Shown piece by piece: positions 19,101 to 29,500 of a stretch of DNA of 64,000 nucleotides. This stretch comes from Hymenobacter negativus. Its GTDB lineage: Bacteria; Bacteroidota; Bacteroidia; Cytophagales; Hymenobacteraceae. The notes under the pieces were generated by a model, which saw nothing but the letters and a program-made list of their open reading frames with translations, was not told where the DNA came from and did no database searches. The stretch lies in contig NZ_JAGETZ010000022.1 of NCBI RefSeq assembly GCF_017571495.1, positions 1 to 64,000 of the forward strand, written 5' to 3'. The position numbers and the translations under genes are program-made. Position 1 is the first letter of the stretch, and each line of letters starts with the position of its first letter.

Positions 19101-19919
19101 ATGCAGCACCAAGAATTTGCCCCGCCTGAAGCGCTCCGGGATACCATCAAGTGCTTTTGGCACAACCGGCAAGAATTCGGAGAATCACCGGCGAGCTTTG
19201 AGGTGGTGCCGGATGGCTACGCTGAAATTATTTTTTATTTCGGAAGCACTTGCAGCATATCTGTCAACGGAAGCTGGCAGCCCTTGCCCTCCCCGTTTAT
19301 GGTGGGGCTGCTCAATCAGCCGGCGCTTTTCAACACCGGACACCGATTGGAAATTATCGGTGTCCGGTGCTTTCCCTGGACCATATTTGAGCTGCTCAGC
19401 CTGCCATCCGGCCAGGACGGCGTGCGCATCGTTGAGCACCCCATTGCCCAGCTGCAAGCCTCGTTGGCCCACTGGGTTCAGGCGGATAGAATACCGGAAG
19501 CGGTGGCGCAGCTAGCCCAGTATTTCCTGCAAGCCCGGTCGCGGATTGCCGATGACAACACGCTGGTTAAAGCAGGCGCTGCGTTGCGGGAAGCCAACGG
19601 CATCGTGCCCGTAAGCCAGGTAGCGGCAGCGGCCCATGCCACGGTTCGAACCCTGGAGCGAAAGTTCAAGCAAGCGGCTGGTTATACGGTGAAAGACGTA
19701 TCCAGCCTGATGCGCTTCGAGCAGGTCCGCAACCACTTATGGCAGCACCCGCGGGCCAGCCTGGCTGGCTTGGCGCAGGAGCTGGGCTATACGGACCAGG
19801 CCCATTTGAGCCGGGAGTTCAAGCGCTACAGCGGCACGACGCCCGCGGCATTTGCCCGAAAAGCAAGGAAGGGGAAACCAGCAGCAAGCTCCGATTTTAT
19901 CGCATTCACCCGGAGCTGA
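19101..19919 (+). CDS. AraC-family transcriptional regulator
   Basis: A 272-residue regulator. The N-terminal ~150 residues form an uncharacterised sensor-type domain (PPEALRDTIKCFWH, VVPDGYAEIIFYFG) common in AraC proteins of Bacteroidota. Residues ~160-260 hold the double helix-turn-helix, with VSQVAAAAHATVRTLERKFKQ and LAQELGYTDQAHLSREFKRY. It is divergent from giant surface protein 1 across a 216-bp spacer and convergent with a VOC protein gene. It could control the VOC/monooxygenase cassette or the surface protein; the sequence does not decide which. Confidence 0.92.
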   Translation: MQHQEFAPPEALRDTIKCFWHNRQEFGESPASFEVVPDGYAEIIFYFGSTCSISVNGSWQPLPSPFMVGLLNQPALFNTGHRLEIIGVRCFPWTIFELLSLPSGQDGVRIVEHPIAQLQASLAHWVQADRIPEAVAQLAQYFLQARSRIADDNTLVKAGAALREANGIVPVSQVAAAAHATVRTLERKFKQAAGYTVKDVSSLMRFEQVRNHLWQHPRASLAGLAQELGYTDQAHLSREFKRYSGTTPAAFARKARKGKPAASSDFIAFTRS

Positions 19920-19975
19920 CTACTGCTCAGAATGCTCAGGATAACAGCTACACATTGCTGCCGAATGGCGTCCGC

Positions 19976-20503
19976 TCATTTTGTGGTCTGACTTTCCATC
20001 TCAACGCCGAGTTTTTCATATTCGATGTCGTTGGGCTCCCATAGCTCCACCTTGTTTCCCTCGGCATCCAGGATGTGGACGAACTTCCCATAATCGTAGG
20101 TTTCGATTTCGTCCACGATGGTCACGCCTTCCTTTTTCAGCTCTTCAACAAGCAATACGAGGTTTTCGACGCGGTAATTAATCATGAAGTCTTTTGAGGA
20201 GGGCGCGAAGTAGTTGGTGGCAGCTTCAAACGGGCTCCATTGGGTAAAGCCTTTTTGGCTTGCGTCGGTGGCCTGTCTCCACTCGAATACTGCGCCGTAA
20301 TCGTTGGTGTTCAACCCGAGATGGGTCTTGTACCACTCCCGCATCTTGTTGGGGTCCTGGCATTTAAAAAATACTCCCCCTATGCCTGTTACTTTCCTCA
20401 TGTTGGTATAATGGTTTGACGTGACACTGATTAAATCGTTGAAGGCAAAGCCAAGTCCAAATGCCACAGCAAGTGCAAATGAGATTAGTATTGCCTTTTT
20501 CAT
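19976..20503 (-). CDS. VOC (glyoxalase/bleomycin-resistance fold) protein with N-terminal hydrophobic segment
   Basis: A 175-residue protein. Residues 1-25 are hydrophobic (MKKAILISFALAVAFGLGFAF), a signal or anchor sequence. The VOC core starts near residue 36 with VTGIGGVFFKCQDPN and WYKTHLGL and ends in ILDAEGNKVELWEPND, containing the usual terminal metal-ligand Glu. VOC proteins bind metal and act as dioxygenases, isomerases or drug-binding proteins; the substrate is unknown. An internal ATG at 20401 would give a cytoplasmic form without the hydrophobic segment, so the start is uncertain. It lies back to back with a FAD monooxygenase and convergent with an AraC regulator. Confidence 0.83.
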   Translation of the reverse strand: MKKAILISFALAVAFGLGFAFNDLISVTSNHYTNMRKVTGIGGVFFKCQDPNKMREWYKTHLGLNTNDYGAVFEWRQATDASQKGFTQWSPFEAATNYFAPSSKDFMINYRVENLVLLVEELKKEGVTIVDEIETYDYGKFVHILDAEGNKVELWEPNDIEYEKLGVEMESQTTK

Positions 20504-20719
20504 GGTGCTAAAATTATGGAATAATATTGATTCAAACGACTATCTATCAGGGTATATATTTTTTATCCTGACTAATTATAGCGAGGCGCTGAATGCGAAT
20601 GCATTGCCCCATCATGCCATACACGGTTACCAGCGCGTTGGAAAACAAGTCTGCGGTACGCCCCCATTTTGTCGCGTTTATACAAGCCTGGCGCCAGCGC
20701 TTACCGGAGCTTTGTGTTC

Positions 20720-22297
20720 ATGAAAGCTACTCCTGAAAACGCGCAAGCTGCGTCAAATCAACCTGTTTATGATGTTATTATTGCCGGCGCCGGGCCAGTC
20801 GGGCTGTTTCTGGCCTGCGAGCTGGCGCAGGCCCGCTGCTCCGTGCTGCTACTGGAAAAGGCGGAACAGCCGCATTCGCCCCTAAAGCGGCTACCGTTCG
20901 GGATACGGGGGCTCAATGCCCCATCTGTGGAAGCACTCTACCGCCGGGGACTGCTGCAGGAGCTGAAGGTTCCCAAGCAGGTTAGCAGTCCGCATGCCGC
21001 CTCGCCGACTGGCCAGGGCGCAAAGCCCAAGCGGGGCGGCCACTTCGCCGGTATTCAATTTGATGAGACGATGGTTGACGCCGCGCAATGGCCGTATCGC
21101 CTGCCCAGCTCAACCGCTGTTCAACTGGTTTCGGAGCTGGAAGAGCTGGAAACGGTGCTGGCCCGCCGCGCCGAAGGCCTGGGAGTTGTAATCAGGCGCG
21201 GGCTGGCCATTACCGCTGCGCAGCAGACTGCAGATGGGGTGACGGTTCGGGCCGAAGACCGTTCGTGGGAGGGCAAATGGCTCGTCGGGTGCGATGGCAG
21301 CCGGAGCGTGGTACGGAAGACGGGCGGGTTTGAGTTCGCCGGCACGGAGCCGGAATTCACCGGCTACTCGGTCCAGGTCGACATCGCCGACCCCGAGAAG
21401 CTCCGCCTCGGCCGCAACGTAACCCCCACCGGTATGTACATGCAATCCCAACCGGGTTACCTGATACTGCAGGATTTTGATGGCGGAGCAGCCCACCACG
21501 CTGGCCAGCCCGTCACGCTTGAATACATACAGGAGCTGCTGCGCCGCATCTCGAACACCGACGTCACCATCAGCGCCCTGCACATTGCCAGCACCTGGAC
21601 GGACCGCGCCCGGCAGGCCACCGCCTACCGCAACGGACGCATGCTGCTGGCCGGCGACGCTGCGCACATTCATTCGCCGCTGGGCGGTCAGGGGCTTAAC
21701 CTAGGGCTGGGCGATGCCCTGAACCTGGGCTGGAAGCTTGCCGCTACCATCCACGGGCAAGCGCCGGCTGGCTTGCTGGACAGCTACCATACCGAACGGC
21801 ACCCCATTGGGGCGCAGGTGCTGGATTGGTCACGCGCCCAGGTTGCCATCATGAACCCCGCACCGGCTGCGCGTGCGCTGCATGCCATCGTCCGGGACCT
21901 GATGAGCACACGCGACGGGGCCACCTATTTTGCCGGGCGGGTGTGGGGCGTCTCCACGCACTACGCCCTCGGTGGTGCCCACCCGCTAGCCGGCCGCAGC
22001 ATCCCCAATTTTGAGTTCGAAGACGGGACCACGATTGGTGAGCTGCTGCGTGATGGCCAAGGGATACTGCTTGATTTCGAGTCGAATAGTTCCTTGAAAA
22101 CCCTGGCAAGCGAGTTCGGTAACCAACTGAAGTACATTGCGGGCCAGGCGAAAGACCAGCTAGGCCTGAGCGCCGCCCTGATACGGCCCGATGGAATTGT
22201 CGCCTGGGCTTCCGACCACGCCCCGGATAGCACCGACCTTCAACAAGCCGTCGCCCGCTGGTTTGTGGGTGATTCAGGCAGCAGTCGGGTTAAATAG
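20720..22297 (+). CDS. FAD-dependent aromatic monooxygenase (PheA/TfdB-like)
   Basis: A 525-residue flavoprotein starting at ATG 20720. It has the FAD motifs of the group: GAGPVG with LLLEK at the N-terminus, GCDGSRSVVRK in the middle, and AGDAAHIHSPLGGQGLN, which binds the flavin ribityl chain. The last ~110 residues look like the thioredoxin-fold tail of phenol-hydroxylase-type enzymes. It probably hydroxylates an aromatic or polyketide substrate with NAD(P)H and O2, and drug-inactivating members (rifampicin, tetracycline) exist. Its stop codon lies inside the left outer arm of a nested inverted repeat. The AraC, VOC and monooxygenase genes form a cassette between two paralogous surface-protein genes. 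Confidence 0.9.
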   Translation: MKATPENAQAASNQPVYDVIIAGAGPVGLFLACELAQARCSVLLLEKAEQPHSPLKRLPFGIRGLNAPSVEALYRRGLLQELKVPKQVSSPHAASPTGQGAKPKRGGHFAGIQFDETMVDAAQWPYRLPSSTAVQLVSELEELETVLARRAEGLGVVIRRGLAITAAQQTADGVTVRAEDRSWEGKWLVGCDGSRSVVRKTGGFEFAGTEPEFTGYSVQVDIADPEKLRLGRNVTPTGMYMQSQPGYLILQDFDGGAAHHAGQPVTLEYIQELLRRISNTDVTISALHIASTWTDRARQATAYRNGRMLLAGDAAHIHSPLGGQGLNLGLGDALNLGWKLAATIHGQAPAGLLDSYHTERHPIGAQVLDWSRAQVAIMNPAPAARALHAIVRDLMSTRDGATYFAGRVWGVSTHYALGGAHPLAGRSIPNFEFEDGTTIGELLRDGQGILLDFESNSSLKTLASEFGNQLKYIAGQAKDQLGLSAALIRPDGIVAWASDHAPDSTDLQQAVARWFVGDSGSSRVK

Positions 22298-22435
22298 CCC
22301 GAAGACAGGTTTGCCGTAAAATACTGTTTAGAGCAATAAAAGCCGCGTAGCAGTGACAGAGCCAGTTGGGAGTCTGTCACCGCTACGCGGCTTTGTCTTC
22401 TGGGCACTTGTGCGCCACAAACCTGTCTTCGGGCT
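22296..22435. repeat. Nested 140-bp inverted repeat
   Basis: The outer arms, 22296-22313 and 22418-22435, are 18-nt perfect reverse complements. The inner arms, 22339-22360 and 22373-22394, match at 21 of 22 positions around a 12-nt loop and end in CTTT. It starts inside the monooxygenase stop codon and ends just before the end of the convergent surface-protein gene. It may be a miniature inverted-repeat element, a bidirectional terminator, or both. Confidence 0.8.
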
Positions 22436-22458
22436 GTGGCTCTTCAACGGCGGAAGGC

Positions 22459-25400
22459 CTAGCGCAGCACTTCTACCCAGCCTTTCACCCGGTGACCGTC
22501 GGCGTAGGTCAGGAGGTAATAATACACGCCATCGGGAAGGCCAGCGGCGTTCCATTCGTCGTGATAGGCGGCCGACTCAAATACCTGCTGGCCCCAGCGC
22601 GAAAACACCTGGAAGCGGGCTTGGCAATCGGGGCCGAGCTGGAAGGTTTCGTTCTGGTCGTCGCCGTTGGGAGTGATGATGTTGGGCACCTTGCGCTCCT
22701 TGGTAACCACAGCCGGCAGAGTACTTTGAATCTCGCAGCGGCCCACGCTGTAGCGCTGCCGTAGGCTGGGCCGGAAGCTGCCCACCGTGGTGTAGGTGTG
22801 CACGGGGCTGGTTTCGGTAGAAGTGGTGCCGTCGCCAAAATCCCACACCAACGCAGTGTAAGGTGCCGCCGAATTGAGCGGTACCTGAAAGCGCACCGTG
22901 AGCGGTGCCAACCGGGTTTCGGGGCAGACCAGTGGCGTCCAGGAGGGCACGCCGTCTGGCACGGGAGCAATGGAAACGCGTCGCACGGCCGTGGCCACGC
23001 AGCCGCCGTTTTCCACCGAATACGTCAGGCTGGCGCTGCCCGTGAGCCCGGCCGGCGCAAACTGGTAGCCAGTGGTGGGGCTGCCGGTCACGCCCGGCCC
23101 GGTCCAGGTGCCGCCCGCCGGCGTGCCCCGCAGCCGAAACGCCTGTGTGGTGCCGGGGCATAGCACAGTATCGGCGGAGGCAAATGCCGTGGTGTTATTG
23201 GAAACCACCACGTTCATGCTGGCCGCATATGAGCAGGTAAAGTCGTTGATTCGGTAGGTGAGGGCGTAAGTGCCCACGCCATTGACGGGCAGGAAAGAGT
23301 AGCCCGAGCCGCTGAAGCTCACCCCTGGCCCGCTCCAGACGCCGCCGGTTGGGGTAGCCGTCAGGGGCTGGCGGGTGGTATTGTTCACGCACAGCGGGCC
23401 CAGCGGCGTGAGGCGGATGCCCGGGTCCTGCACCACCGTAAATGACATGGTAGCCGCGCTAAGGCAGGTCTGTGATGACGAGTTGGGCGCTTCGGTTCGC
23501 ACCGAATAAACCAGAGCGTTGACGCGCGGCATGCCCACCGTAGGCGTGAACACAAAGCCTGTGGCCACGCTGCCCGTCACGCCCGGCCCGGCCCAGGTGC
23601 CGCCCGCCGGGCTACCCGTCAGGGCAACGGGTGCGGCGGGCATGCACAGGGTTGTAGAAGGGCCAACTGATACGAAGACCACCCGCACCTGCTGGCTTAC
23701 GGCTACGGTGCAGCCGTTGAAGGAGGTGTAGGTGAGCGTGTGAGTGCCTGCGCCGGCCAGCATGGGGTCGAAAGTATTGTTCACCACGCCCGGCCCGCTG
23801 AAGGTGCCACCGGCCGGACTAGCCACCAGCGCCACCGCCGGCAGGGCCGGCCCCAAGGCAAGGCGGCAGAACACGCCCGTGCCCACCGGCGCAAACGTGA
23901 CCGTGGGCGGAGTACCCACCACCATGCGGCGGGTATCCACGGTGGAGCACAGGCCGGTGCTGGCCACGGTATAGGTCAGAATTTGGGTGCCGAGCAGGGC
24001 CAGCGAGGGCGTGAATACGAAGCCTGTGGCCACGCTGCCCGTTACGCCCGTGCCGCTCCACACACCACCGGCGGGGGTGCCCACCAGTGCCACCGGCCCA
24101 GCCGTGGCGCATACCGATTGGTCGGAGCCCGCGCTGGCAATGTTGGGCTGGAAGTTGAGCACAAAGGCTGCATTGTTGCAGTTGTTGCTGTTGTTGGTGG
24201 TCGAGTACGTGTTGACGCCGCCCAAAATGGGGAAGCCCGTGCTGCCCCCGCAGGCACATACCGCCTGGTACACCACACCGCGTGGGTCGAAGCGAGCCGT
24301 ACCGCCATCCACATGGTCGCCGATGCCGCTCGACTGACCAAAGAACGTAGCGTATTCCAGGGTGGTAAGGCCGGCCGAAAACTGAGCCAGGTAGAAATCG
24401 TTGCCATCGGTCGTGGTTTGCCGGGCACCGGGCGTGGTGGGTAGGCCTGTAGTGGTGCCGTTCAGGCTCAGGTACGTGCGGCTCTGGTTGGAGCTGCCGC
24501 CCCAGCCGCACACGTACACCCGGTCGCAGCGGTCCACCAGAAAAGCCGTGGGGTCGAGGTCGATGGTGGTGCGCCCACTGCCGAACACCGTGGCCAGCAG
24601 CGTAGCCCCCAAATCGGCCCGCAGCTTATGGATGAACTGCCGCCCGTTCGCGCTGGTGTACAGGCCCGGCGTGGTTGGCCACGCGCCTACCGTCTGGCCC
24701 AGCACGTACACCCCGCCGTCGCTGCCCAATTGCAGGAAATAAGCCTGGTCGTAGCCATTGGTGCCCAGATACGTGGCCCGGCTCAGGGTCAAGCCATTGG
24801 CTGCAATGCGAGCCACAAAGCCGTCCACATCGCCGGCCTTCGTGGTCCTGTAAGCTCCTGAAGTAGCTGGGAAGTTGGTGCTGAGTGTGCCGCCGGCCAC
24901 GTACACATCGCCGCTACTCGGTTCAATCTGAATAGAATAGGCCGCGTCCGAAGCCGCCCCACCCAGAAAGCTACCCCAGGTCACGGCCGTCAGGCCGGGG
25001 TTGAGCTTGAGCACGAGGCCGTCGGTGTCGCCGCCCCGGTAGGCCCCGCCCAGGCCCTGCCCACCCAGCGGAAAATTGGCCGAAGCCGTGTGCGACGCCA
25101 CGTACACGTTGTCGGCCGCATCCACCAGGACATCGCCCCGAAATGCATCGCCGTAGTTGTGGGCCAGCTGCGCGGTGCTGGCCAGGTTTACGGGCAGTAG
25201 CCCGTCGTTGGCGCTGCCGCCCAAGTAAGTTGAGCCCACCAGGGCACTGCCGCTGGGGTTGAAGCGCGTCAGCACCAGGTCGGAGCCGTTGGGCAGCGAC
25301 TCCGCCGCGCCGTAGCCGTAGGGGTCGGCGTAGGTGCCGCCCGCAAAGGTGCGCTGCACTACGCCCGCTGTGGTAGGGTAGTCGAGACTGGACGTCACGC

Positions 25401-26466
25401 CCAGCAGCACCAGCTCGCCCTGGTTGTTCACCACCAGGCTGGTGGGGAAATCGGTGCTGGCCCCGCCCAGGTAGGTGGCCCACACTCGGGCGCCCGGCCC
25501 GCTCAACGCGGTGTTGTACTTGATGATGGCAATGTCCGTCATGCCCGCAAACGTGGTGCGGAAAGCCCCCGAACTGGCTGGATAGCCCGTCCCAAACACA
25601 ATGCTGCCCGAGTACAGGTTGCCCTGCGCATCGTAGGTCGAGGTAAACCCCCAGTTGTCGGCAAACGACCCGGTATAAGTCGAAAACACCACTACTGGGT
25701 CGATGGTCAGTGCGCGCTGCTGGTCGTAGGTGCCCAGCGCAAAATGCACGGTGCCATCAGCGGCCAGCTGGTAGCGGCAGGCCACGGGCTGGCGTCGGCC
25801 GGCGGCATCGGTTTGCCAGGCCTGCGGGGCCCGCTCGGTGATGCGGCCCACGCTGGTTTTCACCAGCAGATTGCCGGCCGCGTCCAGGCTCACGGCCTCG
25901 GCGCCGTCGTGGCGCAGGGCAATGGCGGCCGGGTTGACCCCCGCCGCCAGCTCAAAGTCGTATTCGAGGTGCTGGTCGGTGCTTTCGTACACGCGGACAT
26001 TCACACCGGGCCACAGGCCGGCGTAGCGCAGCTCGCGGTAGCTGCGCACGTCGCTGGCCCAGTGCTTGGGGTCAGCCCCCAGAAAGTAGTTGCGGTGCTC
26101 GGCCGTGGCCACGGCGGGCAGCAGCCGCGCCGTAGGTGCCGCGCCCACAAACCGCAGGGTCACGGCGTGGCCGTGCAATACCGAGTCAGCAGGTGTAGCC
26201 GCCGGGTGCTCGCGACCGGCCTCGTGGCCGTGGTGGGCCAGCGCCGGTGCATCGACTAAAGCGAAGGTCAGGCCATCGGTTTCGGCAAAAAGCCGGCCAC
26301 TGGGGAGGGCTGCCGCGTAACGGGCCCGGGCATCCCACTGGCCTTTGTTCTCCACAAACTCCAGCGAGGCATCGGCTGCGCTGGAATGTGAAGTGGGCTG
26401 GGCAAAAGCCGGGGCAGCCAGCGTAGCAAAGAGTAAGGCACTCGTAGCGAGTAGGGGTAGATTCAT
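22459..26466 (-). CDS. Giant surface protein 2: SBBP propeller, five Ig-like repeats, PKD and type B T9SS sorting domain
   Basis: A 1335-residue paralog of the 15.5-kb protein, starting at ATG 26466 (MNLPLLATSALLFATL..., cleavage after AFAQ). It has the same order: N-terminal domain (LEFVENKGQWDARARYA), propeller entry IDPVVVFSTYTG, and repeats with YLGGSANDG and VYVAGGTLS. Five Ig-like units of the P(A/T)GGxWxGxGV type follow, against two in the first paralog. Then come a PKD domain (WDFGDGTTS) and a gliding-associated C-terminal domain (VPNIITPNGDDQN, ending VEVLR). It should be T9SS-exported to the surface. DNA of its N-terminal domain is nearly identical to paralog 1 over stretches of about 60 bp. 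The TTG two codons upstream was not chosen as start. Confidence 0.9.
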   Translation of the reverse strand: MNLPLLATSALLFATLAAPAFAQPTSHSSAADASLEFVENKGQWDARARYAAALPSGRLFAETDGLTFALVDAPALAHHGHEAGREHPAATPADSVLHGHAVTLRFVGAAPTARLLPAVATAEHRNYFLGADPKHWASDVRSYRELRYAGLWPGVNVRVYESTDQHLEYDFELAAGVNPAAIALRHDGAEAVSLDAAGNLLVKTSVGRITERAPQAWQTDAAGRRQPVACRYQLAADGTVHFALGTYDQQRALTIDPVVVFSTYTGSFADNWGFTSTYDAQGNLYSGSIVFGTGYPASSGAFRTTFAGMTDIAIIKYNTALSGPGARVWATYLGGASTDFPTSLVVNNQGELVLLGVTSSLDYPTTAGVVQRTFAGGTYADPYGYGAAESLPNGSDLVLTRFNPSGSALVGSTYLGGSANDGLLPVNLASTAQLAHNYGDAFRGDVLVDAADNVYVASHTASANFPLGGQGLGGAYRGGDTDGLVLKLNPGLTAVTWGSFLGGAASDAAYSIQIEPSSGDVYVAGGTLSTNFPATSGAYRTTKAGDVDGFVARIAANGLTLSRATYLGTNGYDQAYFLQLGSDGGVYVLGQTVGAWPTTPGLYTSANGRQFIHKLRADLGATLLATVFGSGRTTIDLDPTAFLVDRCDRVYVCGWGGSSNQSRTYLSLNGTTTGLPTTPGARQTTTDGNDFYLAQFSAGLTTLEYATFFGQSSGIGDHVDGGTARFDPRGVVYQAVCACGGSTGFPILGGVNTYSTTNNSNNCNNAAFVLNFQPNIASAGSDQSVCATAGPVALVGTPAGGVWSGTGVTGSVATGFVFTPSLALLGTQILTYTVASTGLCSTVDTRRMVVGTPPTVTFAPVGTGVFCRLALGPALPAVALVASPAGGTFSGPGVVNNTFDPMLAGAGTHTLTYTSFNGCTVAVSQQVRVVFVSVGPSTTLCMPAAPVALTGSPAGGTWAGPGVTGSVATGFVFTPTVGMPRVNALVYSVRTEAPNSSSQTCLSAATMSFTVVQDPGIRLTPLGPLCVNNTTRQPLTATPTGGVWSGPGVSFSGSGYSFLPVNGVGTYALTYRINDFTCSYAASMNVVVSNNTTAFASADTVLCPGTTQAFRLRGTPAGGTWTGPGVTGSPTTGYQFAPAGLTGSASLTYSVENGGCVATAVRRVSIAPVPDGVPSWTPLVCPETRLAPLTVRFQVPLNSAAPYTALVWDFGDGTTSTETSPVHTYTTVGSFRPSLRQRYSVGRCEIQSTLPAVVTKERKVPNIITPNGDDQNETFQLGPDCQARFQVFSRWGQQVFESAAYHDEWNAAGLPDGVYYYLLTYADGHRVKGWVEVLR

Positions 26467-26495
26467 CAACAATTAATAAGGCAGAGGAAAAGAAA

Positions 26496-26533
26496 CCGCC
26501 TGCCATCCTGAGCTTGCGCAGGATGGCAGGCGG
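26496..26533 (-). terminator. Hairpin between giant surface protein genes 3 and 2
   Basis: A 15-bp perfect stem (26496-26510 / 26519-26533) with an 8-nt loop is followed on the minus strand by a T-rich stretch, 20 nt after the stop of giant protein 3. The core TCCTGAGCTTGCG is shared with the ends of the MITE-like elements at 33294 and 47319, so the terminator may derive from one. Confidence 0.75.
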
Positions 26534-26552
26534 GGTAAAATTAGCGACAAGC

Positions 26553-29500
26553 CTAGCGTCGGATTTCGACCCATCCCTTGGCTTTGCGGTCCTGGGTGTC
26601 GCGCAGCAGGTAGTAGTACACGCCACTAGCCAGGCCGGCGCCATCCCAGTCGTAGTGGTAGTCGTCGGTATGGTACACGCGCTGGCCCCAGCGGGTGTAA
26701 ACGTCGAAGGAAGCGGGCAGGCAGCTGAAAACGGGCTTGAATGTGTCGTTGAGCTGGTCGCCGTTGGGGGTGATGATGTTGGGTACTTTCACTTCGCCCA
26801 CTTCCATGGGGGCAAAGCCGGTGAGCACCTCGCAGTTGCCGTAGCGGGCCGTGAGCTGGATGCGGTAGCTGCCGGGGGTGGCGTAGCGGTGGGTGGGAGT
26901 GGCCTCGATGCTGTGGGGGCTGCCGTCGCCGAAGTCCCAGCTGTAGGTGGCGCGCGGGGCCAGCAGCACGGGCGTGAGCGGGCAATCGAAGGGGGCCAGG
27001 CCGGCGTAGCGCGGGGTGGCGGCGCACACGGGCAGGTTCAGGTCCACGTTCTGCTCGGAGGTGGGGGCCAGCACCACCAGACGGGTGGCGGTGGCCGTGC
27101 AGGGGCCCTGCCGCACGGTGTAGGTGAGGGGAAATACGCCGCCGCGGTTGTTGGTATTGGGCGGGGTGAAGAAGCCGCCGGGTGTCACGCCCGTGCCACT
27201 CCAAGTGCCGCCGGCCGGCGAGTAGCCGCGCAGCTGGAAGGGTTGCCGCAGGTCGGCGCACAGCGTGGAATCCGGGCCGGCGATAATGGCGCTGGGGTTC
27301 ACTACCGAAACCTGTTGGGTTGTCGTGCCGCAGCCCAGCGAGTCGGCCACGGTGTAGGTAAGGGTGTGGGTGCCCGCGCCGGCCGTGGCGGGGTTGAAGC
27401 TGCCGCCCGACACGCCCGGCCCGCTAAACGTGCCACCCGTTGGTGTTGCCGTCAGGGCCACGGCGGGCATCGTCACGCACTGCGGAGGCAGCGCCACCAT
27501 AGCGGGCACCACCGGCGGGGCCACCACGTAGCGTACCGTGCGGGTGCTCTGACAGATGCCGGTAGTGGCCACCGTGTAGCGAATGATGTATTGACCAGGC
27601 CCTACGGCAGAGGGCATGAAGCGGTAGCCGCCGCCCGTGGCCGCCTGCACGCCCGGCCCGGACCATACGCCGCCGGCTGGGGTACCCCCCAGTGGTACCG
27701 GGCTACCATCCACGCACACAAAGCGGCGCGGACCGGGGTCGGCCGTCACCACGTCGAAGGTCATCTTGAAGGCGCCGTTGTTGCAGTTGGTGCTGCCGTT
27801 GCGAATGGTGTAGGTGCCAGCGCCCGAGGGCGTCGGGAAGCCCTGCGCGCCGCCGCAGCTAGCACACACGGCCTGGTACACAATGCCGCGCTTGTCGAAG
27901 CGCGAAGTGCCGCCATCTACGTGCTCAGGCACGCCCTGCTGGCCAAAAAAGGTGGCATAGTCCAGGGCCGTCATGCCAGCCGCAAACTCTGCCAGGTAGA
28001 AGTCGGAGCCGTCGGTGGTTGTCTTCAGCGCGCCGGAGGTCACGGGCAGGCCCACGGTGCTGCCGCCCAGCCAGCCGGTGCCCCGGTCGTTCACCGAGCC
28101 GCCCCAGCCGCTGATGTAGATGCGCTCACAGTCATCAACCAGAAAGGCGGTGGGCACCAAGTTGGGGCCCGCGCCCGTACCGGCTCCGTTGCCGAATACG
28201 GTGCTGTAGAAGCTGCTGGTGAGGTCGGGGTTCAGCTTCTGAATGAAAAGCGAGCCGTTGGCGGTGGTGTACTTGCCAGTGGTGACCGGAAAAGCGCCCA
28301 GCGTTTGCCCAAACAAGTACACGTTGCCCAAGCCATCGAGCTGGAGCAGCTGGGCCTGGTCGTATCCTGCAGTCCCGATAAAGGTGCTCCGTTCCAGCGT
28401 CTGGCCATCGGCGCTGATGCGGGCCGCAAACCCATCAATGCCCCCACCCTGGAAAGTAGGGCGGTAGGCCCCGGCCGTAATAGGAAAGTTATTGGGCAGG
28501 TTGGTGCTGGCTTGAACGGAGCTGCCGCACACAAAAATACGGCCTTGCACATCGCGCTGAATGCAGTAGGCCATGTCGGAATTATTGCCGCCGAGCAGGC
28601 CAGACCACGTCACGGCGCTCAGGTCAGCGGTCAGCTTGCACACCACGGCATCGGAAAGCCCACCGCCGTAGTTGCCCCGGAACCCCCGGGACAGGCCCGG
28701 GAAATTGCTGGAACTGGTGGCCGAAGCCACGTACACGTTGCCCGACCCGTCCAATTGTACGTCGCTGCGAAAAGCATCGCCGTAGTTAGCCGTAATGCCC
28801 GAAGCGGCCACCACGCCGTCGTTGCTGGTGCCGCCCAGGTAGGTGCTGGCCAGCAGGGCGCTGCCATCGGCGCTGAAGCGCGATATCACCAAATCGGAGC
28901 CATTGGGCATGTCGTAGGGCGCGCCATCGCCAAAAGGGTCGAGCCGCGAGCCGCCTGCAAACGAGCGCTGCACCGCACCGGCCGTGGTAGGATAGTTGTT
29001 GGATGACGTGCTGCCCAGCAGCACCAGTTCGTTGCGGGCATTCACTACCAAGCTGTGCGGAAAATCGGAGCTGACGCCGCCCAGGTAGGTGGCCCACATC
29101 CGCGCCGACGCCCCACTCGCGCTGGTGTTGAACTTCATAATGGCCATGTCTTCGGTGCTGGCGAAGGTGGTGCGATAGGCCCCCGGCGTGGTCGGGTAGC
29201 TGCCGCCCCGGTTGTCGCACACAATGCCGCCGGAGTAGAGGTTGCCGTTGTCGTCATAGGTGGCGGTGAAACCCCAGTTGTCGGCTGTAGAGCCGGTGAG
29301 GGTGGAGAACTGCACGGTGGGGTCGATGACCAGGGCCCGGGCCTTGTCATAGGTGCCCAGGGCGAAGGTCAGGGTGGTGCCCGTGAGCACGTAGCGGCAG
29401 GCTACGGCTTGGCGCTGGCCCGTAGCCGTGGTCTGAAACGCTTTCGGGGCCAGCTCGGTAGTCGTGCCCACGGTGGTTTTGATAACCAGGTTGCCGGCCG

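Noticed and set aside
20401..20503. VOC protein starting at the internal ATG 20401
   Set aside because: Possible, but the upstream in-frame segment is a coherent signal/anchor sequence with a good start, so the long form was preferred.
26514..29006. Long plus-strand open frame (830 codons) and similar long frames at 16590-17822 and 29055-30026
   Set aside because: They lie antisense to the giant surface-protein genes, have Gly/Ala/Arg/His-biased composition and no domain motifs; a product of high-GC codon use on the other strand.
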